Part shown: in pieces, positions 1-5,537 of the stretch
How the letters are laid out: every line of letters starts with the position of its first letter
How positions within the stretch are numbered: position 1 is the first letter of the stretch
Assembly: GCA_017304505.1 (NCBI GenBank)
Contig: JAFKKQ010000330.1
Span: 1 to 11,055 of the forward strand
Source of the DNA: Hyphomicrobiales bacterium
Lineage (GTDB): Bacteria > Pseudomonadota > Alphaproteobacteria > Rhizobiales > Xanthobacteraceae
Reading direction: 5' to 3'
Length of the DNA: 11,055 bases
The notes under the pieces: generated by a model
Told to the model about the DNA's origin: nothing
The model's database searches: none
Seen by the model: the letters and a program-made list of their open reading frames with translations, nothing else
Translations under genes and position numbers: made by a program

Positions 1-39
1 GGTCGCGCCCTTGGCGGCGACCCCCATCGCGCCTCCCCA

Positions 40-1236
40 TTGCCCGTCGGTGCGCCGGTAGGCGCGAGCCCCGAACCCGGCTTCGGCCCGGACTTCGATC
101 CGGGCTTCGGCGCGCCGCCCGGATCGCCATCGTCCTGCTGCTCGTCGCCGTCGCCTGGGTCGCCTGGCTCGCCATCGCGCTTGAGGATTTCAGCGGCGCG
201 CTGGAGGACGGCGATCCCGTCGCACTGGAGCGTCGGATCGACTGGGTCAACGTCCAGCAGGGTCTGCGTGACGATCTCGCCGCGATCGCTTCGTCACAAG
301 CCACCAGCGGCCTCAACGACCGCGCCATTGCCGCGCTGACCACACGGCAGGCGGTGGCCAACCTGCTGCGAACCGTCAAGCTCGACGACCGCGGCTGGGA
401 CATGGCCGCGCCGGCAACGTGGCCGGCGCCGTCGTTCAGTTGGCTCGGCATTCGCCACGCATTCTTCTCCGGCGGCCCGTTCGCGTTCCGCGTCGACGTG
501 CGGCCGGAGAGCCGCACGATCAAGCGCCCGCTGATCTTGCTGTTCAAATGGCGCGGCGACTGGCAGCTCGCTCGCGTCTTCCTGCCGGAGGATTCCTTCG
601 GCCGCACGCCCCGTACACCCCAAGCATCGGCGCAACCGCAAACAGCGGCGCAACCGCAAGCGTCGACCCAGCCGGCACCGGCCGCCGCACCGCCGCCCGG
701 CGCCGAACAGGCGGTCCTCTATGAGGAGACAGGGTCCGATTCCAACGGCAAGCACCTCACCGGCTCGGTGACATGGCGCACAGAGCAGACGCCGTCGGCG
801 TCCGGCGGACCGCCGGAGTTGGCTGTCGTGGCGGAGGCCCGCATACCACCGCAATCGCGACCGGACCCTGCCCGCGAGCCACACCATCGACATCAAGTTC
901 GACCTGCCGCCGAACATGCCCAACGGCGGCATCCTCAACGTGGCCGCGGTCCAGTTGAAAGGCGACGACCAAAACCCCGGTCAAAAGCTCGCCGGCAGCG
1001 TGGTCAAGGTGAGCCCGGACTACTTCCTGGTCGGGCTGTCCGCCATCGAAATGGACACGCGGCTCAATCTGCAACTCCTCAAGGACCGTCCCTGGTTCGA
1101 CATCCTGTTCGTTTACGGCAACAACCACCGCGCCATTCTGTCGCTCGAAAAGGGCACCACCGGAGAAAAGGTCATGGCTGAAGCGCTGGCCCAATGGGCC
1201 AGTACGCCAGCGGCGGAGGGCGGCGCGGCGCGGTAA
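40..1236 (+). pseudogene. DUF2939-like membrane-anchored protein, reading frame interrupted
   Basis: Function unknown. From about 123 to 182 one frame encodes a hydrophobic helix (IVLLLVAVAWVAWLAIAL) that should anchor the protein in the inner membrane. Next comes a segment with the pattern LEDGDPVALERRIDW followed by VQQGLRDDL, which I recognise as DUF2939-like, then a Gln/Pro/Ala-rich linker near 620-700. A C-terminal domain follows: SVTWRTE at about 766-786, then LPASHTIDIKFDLPP, DYFLVGLSAIE and RPWFDILFVY, a combination I recall from alphaproteobacterial hypothetical proteins. The first part of this domain and everything from about 841 on lie in different frames, so the protein is not continuous. 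The final stop is TAA at 1234-1236. The 5' end is unclear: the anchor frame is open to the left edge without ATG, GTG or TTG before the helix. Position 40 is the first TTG, in the frame whose codon use looks best upstream of 118. This could be a true pseudogene or sequencing error. Confidence 0.6.
630..665 (+). repeat. Two tandem 18-bp units encoding an AQPQ-rich linker
   Basis: Units 630-647 and 648-665 share their first 12 bases (gcgcaaccgcaa) and then diverge. In the frame of the membrane-anchored protein they encode AQPQTA and AQPQAS. They lie in the Pro/Gln/Ala linker between the N-terminal part and the C-terminal domain. The unit length is a multiple of three, so copy-number change would keep the frame. 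Confidence 0.7.
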
Positions 1237-1351
1237 ACCGGCCGGAATACGCACTTGGCAGGCGCAGCGCACACGAACGGATACCCACCGTGCTCGAAAA
1301 CGCGATAGGTTGCTTCCGCCCCATCACGTAGCCCCTGCAAGCGACCGCTCC

Positions 1352-1795
1352 ATGCCAGATTCGTCCGAGACGTCATCCGACACGCCATCCGACACCTGCG
1401 AGATCGTGCCGACAGCGGAGCCGGCGCTGCGCGCCATCGCCATGCCCGCCGACACCAATCCGCACGGCGACATCTTCGGCGGCTGGCTGCTCTGCCAAAT
1501 GGATTTGGCCGGCGGCTCGGTCGCCGCGCGGCAGGCCCGCGGCCGTGTCGTGACCGTGGCGATCACCGCGATGACGTTTCACCGCCCCGTCATGGTCGGC
1601 GACGAGGTCACGTGCTTCAGCACCATCGAGCGGGTCGGCCGCACCTCGATCACGGTGAAAACCGAAAGCTGGGTCCGCCGCGGCGTCGGCGACGATCAGA
1701 TCAAGGTCACGGAAGGCGTGTTCACCTATGTCCGCGTCGGCGTCGACGGCCGCCCGCAGCCGATCGTCGCGCCGGCGCAAAACGACGCGACATAA
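1352..1795 (+). CDS. yciA: YciA-type hotdog acyl-CoA thioesterase
   Basis: This protein (147 aa) hydrolyses acyl-CoA to free acid and CoA in the cytoplasm. It is a single hotdog domain. Residues 31-55 carry the family signature: MPADTNPHGD, then IFGGWLLCQM, then DLAGG. Asp51 in QMDLAGG aligns with the catalytic Asp44 I recall for Haemophilus YciA (HI0827). Further family matches are RVVTVAITAMTFHRPV (65-80), VGDEVTCFSTIERVGRTSI (82-100) and a late VTEGVFTYV strand. Length fits the family (about 130-155 aa). I chose ATG 1352; the same frame also opens at TTG 1310, and neither has a convincing Shine-Dalgarno sequence. The first 15 residues are Ser/Thr/Asp-rich and not conserved. The gene lies 115 bases after the broken membrane-protein gene and ends 158 bases before the beta-oxidation operon, so it may be transcribed separately. 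YciA enzymes have broad substrate range, so the natural substrate cannot be told from sequence. Confidence 0.92.
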   Translation: MPDSSETSSDTPSDTCEIVPTAEPALRAIAMPADTNPHGDIFGGWLLCQMDLAGGSVAARQARGRVVTVAITAMTFHRPVMVGDEVTCFSTIERVGRTSITVKTESWVRRGVGDDQIKVTEGVFTYVRVGVDGRPQPIVAPAQNDAT

Positions 1796-1839
1796 ACACG
1801 GCGGCGGAAGAACTTCCGGCCCAAGAGTTGTAAATTCAC

Positions 1840-1884
1840 GATTGCGTAAACATCTTAATCCGTAAGCATTTGAATACGCTAATC
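1840..1884. promoter_or_regulatory. AT-rich nested dyad upstream of the beta-oxidation operon
   Basis: In an unusually AT-rich patch, outer arms GATTGCGTA (1840-1848) and TACGCTAATC (1875-1884) are complementary apart from one bulged base (T1880). Inside them, ATCTTA (1852-1857) pairs with TAAGCAT (1863-1869, one bulge) around a five-base loop. A weak sigma70-like pair, TTAATC (1855-1860) and GCTAAT (1878-1883) with 17-base spacing, overlaps it. No T-run follows, so an intrinsic terminator is less likely. I infer an operator or promoter region for the fad operon, whose first ATG is 70 bases downstream. The symmetry is seen directly; the function is a guess. Confidence 0.35.
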
Positions 1885-1912
1885 TTGTAGCCTTCCCAGG
1901 AACCCTCCGACA

Positions 1913-1930
1913 CCGCGGTTTTGGCCGCGG
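1913..1930 (+). promoter_or_regulatory. GC-rich hairpin in the leader just ahead of the acyl-CoA dehydrogenase start
   Basis: CCGCGG (1913-1918) and CCGCGG (1925-1930) can pair as a six-base all-GC stem around the loop TTTTGG. The right arm also sits within a perfect ten-base palindrome (1923-1932). The stem ends 23 bases before ATG 1954 and about 13 before its GGAAG ribosome-binding sequence. It could influence translation or be a protein site. Short GC palindromes are common in such genomes, so this may be chance. Confidence 0.3.
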
Positions 1931-1953
1931 CCGTCAAACGCCCGGAAGCTCCA

Positions 1954-4245
1954 ATGTCCCAATCGTCATTCCGCCGGGATTGGATCACCAAACCGATCTT
2001 CCGCATGGCGCAGCACGCGCTGCCGAGCCTCTCCGACACCGAACGCGAGGCCATCGAGGCCGGCGACGTCTGGTGGGACGCCGACCTGTTCGCCGGCAAT
2101 CCCGACTGGAACAAGCTGCTCGCTTTCGCGCCGGCGCGGCTCACTGAAGAAGAGCAAGCGTTTCTTGCCGGCCCGGTCGAAGAACTGTGCGGCATGATCG
2201 ACGATTGGCGGATCAACTGGGAATGGCACGACCTGCCTCCCGAGGTTTGGGATTGTCTGAAGACGCGCAAGTTCTTCGCGATGATCATTCCGAAGGAATA
2301 CGGCGGCCTCGGCTTTTCGGCCTATGCGCACTCGGAGATCATCCGCAAACTGTCGTCGCACTCGCTCGCGGTCGCGGTCACCGCAATGGTGCCGAACTCG
2401 CTCGGTCCTGGCGAGTTGCTCATCAAGTTCGGCACGAAAGCGCAGCAGGACTATTGGCTGCCGCGGCTCGCGCGCGGCGAGGAGATTCCGTGCTTCGGCC
2501 TCACCAGCCCGGAAGCCGGATCGGACGCCGCCTCGATGATCGACTCGGGCGTTGTCTGCCGCGGCACCTACGAAGGCCAGGAAACGCTCGGCATCCGTCT
2601 CAACTGGCACAAGCGCTACATCACGCTCGGGCCGATCGCCACCGTGCTCGGCCTGGCATTCAAGCTGCACGATCCGGATCACCTGATCGGCGAGCGCGAC
2701 GAGATCGGCATTACGCTGGCGCTGGTGCCGACGCATCTTCCCGGCGTCAGCATCGGGCGGCGTCATCTGCCCGCCATGCACGTCTTTCAGAACGGCCCGA
2801 ACTGGGGCAAGGACGTGTTCATTCCGATGGACAACATCATCGGCGGCATCGACCAGGCCGGCAAAGGCTGGAAGATGCTGATGAGCGCGCTGGCCGCCGG
2901 CCGCGGCATCTCGCTGCCGTCGCTCTCGGCCGCCGGCACGTCGTTCGCCGCCAACGTCACCGGCGCCTATGCGCGCATCCGCGAGCAGTTTCACGTGCCC
3001 ATCGCCAAGTTCGAGGCGATCCAGGAGCGGCTCGCGCGCATCGCCGCCAGCGCCTATCTGCTCGACGCCGCGCGCCGCATGACCTGCGCCGCGCTCGACG
3101 ACGGCCACCATCCGGCCGTCGTCACCGCCATCATGAAATCGCAGGCAACCGACCGCATGCGCGTCGCGGTCAACGACGCGATGGACGTGCACGGCGGCAA
3201 GGGCATCATCGAAGGACCGCTGAACTATCTCGGCAGTCTTTATCGCGGCGTCCCCATCGGCATCACGGTCGAGGGCGCCAACATCGTCACACGCGCGCTG
3301 ATCCAGTTTGGCCAAGGCGCGATCCGCAGCCATCCCTACCTCCTCAAGGAGATGATGGCGCTGCAGGACACCGACCGCGCGCGCGGACTTGATTCGTTCG
3401 ATGCGGTGTTTTGGGGCCACGTCGGGCACAGTATCGCGAATGCCTTCCGCGCGCTCGGCCGCGCCTGGACCGGCGGCCTGTTCGCGCCCAGGCCCGACGC
3501 CGGCGCGACATCGCGCTACTATCGCCAGCTCAGCCGTCACACCTCGGCGTTCGCGCTCGCCGTCGATCTCGCGCTGCTCAGCCTCGGCGGCGGACTGAAG
3601 CGCCAGGAGATGGTGTCAGGCCGCTTCGGCGACATCCTCTCGGAGTTGTACCTGTCCTGCGCCGTGCTCAAGCGCTGGAACGACGAGGGCCGGCTCGACG
3701 ACGACCTGCCGCTGGTCGCCTATTGCATGGAGGCAAGCTTCGCCACCATCGAGACGCGCTTCGACGAACTGATCGCCAACTTCCCGGTGCGGCCCGTCGG
3801 CTGGCTGTTGCGCGCCATGATCCAGCCGTTCGGACCGCGCCGCCGCGGCCCTTCCGACCGCGTCATGGAACAATGCGCCGCCATCATCACCGAGCCCTGC
3901 CCGGCGCGCGACCGGCTGACGATCGACCTGTTCAAGTCGTCGGCGAACAGCGAATGCACCGACGGCGTGGCGCTGCTGGAGCGCGCCTTCGCGCGGGTGG
4001 TCGCCGTGCAGCCGATCCGCGACCGCATGCATGCCGCGCGCGTGCGCGACATCGACCAGGCGGTGAAGCAGCGCACCATCACCGCCGACGAGGCGGCACA
4101 GCTTAAGGTCGCGGCGGAAGCCGTCTCGGCCGCCATCGCCGTTGACGATTTCGCGCCGGAAGAACTGACGGCCCGCGGCACCTTCAGCAAGGGAGACGAG
4201 TCATCGCAAACGACAGCCCGGACCCGGCCAGCCGCAGCGGAATAG
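1954..4245 (+). CDS. fadE: FadE-type acyl-CoA dehydrogenase with DUF1974 C-terminal domain
   Basis: This flavoenzyme (763 aa) does the first step of beta-oxidation, acyl-CoA to trans-2-enoyl-CoA, passing electrons on from FAD. The N-terminus carries the FadE signature LSDTEREAIEAG followed by VWW and DLFAGNPDW. Acyl-CoA dehydrogenase motifs follow: PKEYGGLGF (113-121), CFGLTSPEAGSDA (180-192), RLNWHKRYIT (215-224), MDVHGGKGI (410-418) and GITVEGANI with the likely catalytic base Glu440. The remaining 300 or so residues match the DUF1974 region of long FadE proteins; E. coli FadE is 814 aa. I chose ATG 1954 because GGAAG lies five bases before it and the FadE N-terminus begins there; the frame also opens at TTG 1921, giving 11 unconserved residues. 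It is the first gene of a four-gene operon. Its tail, including the likely ribosome-binding site KGDES coding region, overlaps the start of the thiolase gene. I expect a long- or medium-chain substrate, but chain length is not readable from sequence. Confidence 0.95.
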   Translation: MSQSSFRRDWITKPIFRMAQHALPSLSDTEREAIEAGDVWWDADLFAGNPDWNKLLAFAPARLTEEEQAFLAGPVEELCGMIDDWRINWEWHDLPPEVWDCLKTRKFFAMIIPKEYGGLGFSAYAHSEIIRKLSSHSLAVAVTAMVPNSLGPGELLIKFGTKAQQDYWLPRLARGEEIPCFGLTSPEAGSDAASMIDSGVVCRGTYEGQETLGIRLNWHKRYITLGPIATVLGLAFKLHDPDHLIGERDEIGITLALVPTHLPGVSIGRRHLPAMHVFQNGPNWGKDVFIPMDNIIGGIDQAGKGWKMLMSALAAGRGISLPSLSAAGTSFAANVTGAYARIREQFHVPIAKFEAIQERLARIAASAYLLDAARRMTCAALDDGHHPAVVTAIMKSQATDRMRVAVNDAMDVHGGKGIIEGPLNYLGSLYRGVPIGITVEGANIVTRALIQFGQGAIRSHPYLLKEMMALQDTDRARGLDSFDAVFWGHVGHSIANAFRALGRAWTGGLFAPRPDAGATSRYYRQLSRHTSAFALAVDLALLSLGGGLKRQEMVSGRFGDILSELYLSCAVLKRWNDEGRLDDDLPLVAYCMEASFATIETRFDELIANFPVRPVGWLLRAMIQPFGPRRRGPSDRVMEQCAAIITEPCPARDRLTIDLFKSSANSECTDGVALLERAFARVVAVQPIRDRMHAARVRDIDQAVKQRTITADEAAQLKVAAEAVSAAIAVDDFAPEELTARGTFSKGDESSQTTARTRPAAAE
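4189..4205 (+). promoter_or_regulatory. Shine-Dalgarno and putative non-canonical ATC start of the thiolase
   Basis: AAGGGAGA at 4189-4196 is a strong purine-rich ribosome-binding sequence inside the end of the acyl-CoA dehydrogenase gene. The thiolase frame opens after an in-frame TGA at 4143-4145 and has no ATG, GTG or TTG until GTG 4338, which is far inside the conserved domain. ATC 4203 lies at a suitable distance from the Shine-Dalgarno sequence (GTC 4200 is adjacent). Either a rare start codon is used here, or the base that would make ATG or GTG is mutated or misread. Confidence 0.5.
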
Positions 4246-5528
4246 CGCGGCGCCCGGTCTACATCGTCGACGGCAGCCGCACGCCGTTCATCAAGGCGCG
4301 GGGCAAGCCCGGCCCGTTCACGCCGGTCGATCTTGCGGTGCAATGCGGCCGGCCGCTGCTGCTGCGCCAGCCCTTTGCGCCGGATGCCTTCGACCAGGTG
4401 ATCCTGGGCTGCGTCAACGTCATCGCCGATGAAATGAATCCGGCGCGCGTCGCCGCGCTGCGGCTCGGCATGGGCGAGGCGATGACGGCGTTCACCGTGC
4501 AGATCAACTGCGGCTCGGGCATGCAGTCGATCGACACCGCTTACCGCACCATCCGCGAAGGCGTCTCCGACCTGATCCTCGCCGGCGGCGCCGAGGCGCT
4601 GAGCCACGCGCCGCTGGTATACAGCCGCAGCGCGGTCGGCTGGTACGGCCGGCTGTTCGGCGCGCGCACCGTCGGTGCAAGGCTCGCGGCGTTCGCCAGC
4701 GTGCGGCCATCGTTCTTCAAGCCGGTGATCGGCCTGGAGCGCGGCCTGACCGATCCGATCACCGACCTCAACATGGGGCAGACCGCGGAGTTGGTCAGCC
4801 ACCTGTTCCACATCACGCGCCGGCAGGCCGACGAATACGCCGCCGAAAGCCAGCAACGGCTCGCGGCCGCGCAGAAGAACGGGCACTTCAAGGGCGAGAT
4901 GGAGCCGGCGTTCGCCCGCGACGGCACGCTCTACGATCACGACGACGGCGTGCGCCCCGACAGCACCGCGGACTCGCTCGCCAAGCTCAAGCCCGCGTTC
5001 GAGCGGCCGTGGGGCAAGGTGACGCCGGGCAACAGCTCGCAGATCACCGACGGCGCGTCCTGGGTGATCCTCGCCTCGGAAGACGCCGTGCAGAAGCATG
5101 GACTGACGCCAAAGGCCGTCATCGTCGACAGCGAATGGTCGGCGCTCGATCCCTCGATCATGGGACTCGGCCCGGTCTATTGCTCGACCGCGCTCCTGAA
5201 GCGGCACAATCTCGCGCTCGGCGATATCGAGCTGTGGGAGTTGAACGAAGCCTTTGCCGCGCAGGTGCTGGGCTGCATCGCGGCGTGGGAGGATGACGAG
5301 TTCTGCCGTGACGCGCTCGGGCTCGACGGCGCGGCCGGACGCATCGCGCGCGACCGCCTCAATGTGGACGGCGGCGCCGTCGGCGTCGGCCATCCGGTCG
5401 GCGCCAGCGGCAACCGCATCGTCCTCCATCTCGTCAACGCCATGAAGCGGCTCGGCCACAAGCGCGGCATCGCCACCGAATGCATCGGCGGCGGCCAGGG
5501 TGGTGCTATGCTGATCGAAGCCATCTGA
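4203..5528 (+). CDS. fadI: FadI-type thiolase (acetyl-CoA C-acyltransferase)
   Basis: This enzyme (about 441 aa from ATC 4203) cleaves 3-ketoacyl-CoA with CoA to acetyl-CoA and a chain two carbons shorter. The N-terminus has the thiolase strand PVYIVDGSRTPF. The nucleophile is Cys103 in INCGSGMQSI. NEAFAAQ begins at residue 348, His397 lies in VGVGHPVGASG and Cys427 in ECIGGGQGGAM, so the usual Cys/His/Cys catalytic set is complete. Length, and the insertion at roughly residues 145-185, fit FadI or mitochondrial-trifunctional-beta-like enzymes (E. coli FadI 436 aa) better than the shorter FadA. The start is odd: no canonical codon precedes the conserved N-terminus, and I placed it by the AAGGGAGA sequence and homology. 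It overlaps the end of the acyl-CoA dehydrogenase gene by about 43 bases and ends nine bases before the FadJ-like gene. The pair probably forms the beta and alpha parts of a trifunctional-type complex. A FadA-like assignment is the main alternative. Confidence 0.9.
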   Translation: MANDSPDPASRSGIARRPVYIVDGSRTPFIKARGKPGPFTPVDLAVQCGRPLLLRQPFAPDAFDQVILGCVNVIADEMNPARVAALRLGMGEAMTAFTVQINCGSGMQSIDTAYRTIREGVSDLILAGGAEALSHAPLVYSRSAVGWYGRLFGARTVGARLAAFASVRPSFFKPVIGLERGLTDPITDLNMGQTAELVSHLFHITRRQADEYAAESQQRLAAAQKNGHFKGEMEPAFARDGTLYDHDDGVRPDSTADSLAKLKPAFERPWGKVTPGNSSQITDGASWVILASEDAVQKHGLTPKAVIVDSEWSALDPSIMGLGPVYCSTALLKRHNLALGDIELWELNEAFAAQVLGCIAAWEDDEFCRDALGLDGAAGRIARDRLNVDGGAVGVGHPVGASGNRIVLHLVNAMKRLGHKRGIATECIGGGQGGAMLIEAI

Positions 5529-5537
5529 GAGACGCGC

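Noticed and set aside
79..111. Repeated GGCTTCGGC at 79-87 and 103-111
   Set aside because: Explained by a Gly-Phe-Gly-rich coding segment; too short to call a repeat element.
1255..1285. Promoter-like TTGGCA followed by GATACC before the thioesterase
   Set aside because: The -35 is good, but the -10 matches only half the consensus and the spacing is 19 bases; not enough to call.
1805..1818. CGGAAG / CTTCCG inverted repeat after the thioesterase as a terminator
   Set aside because: The two arms are separated by only two bases and no T-run follows, so it is not a credible intrinsic terminator.
1836..2288. Minus-strand open frame running through the leader into fadE
   Set aside because: It overlaps the conserved fadE N-terminus, has no recognisable motif, and would need a start inside fadE.
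1966..3540. Minus-strand open frame (about 524 codons) opposite fadE
   Set aside because: Shadow frame; the translation is Arg/Asp/Ala-rich without domains, while the + strand encodes a full acyl-CoA dehydrogenase.
3720..5459. Long open frame on the minus strand (about 579 codons) opposite fadE and the thiolase
   Set aside because: It lies opposite two clearly recognisable genes, is Arg/Ala/His-rich with no motif, and is the expected antisense shadow of GC-rich coding DNA.
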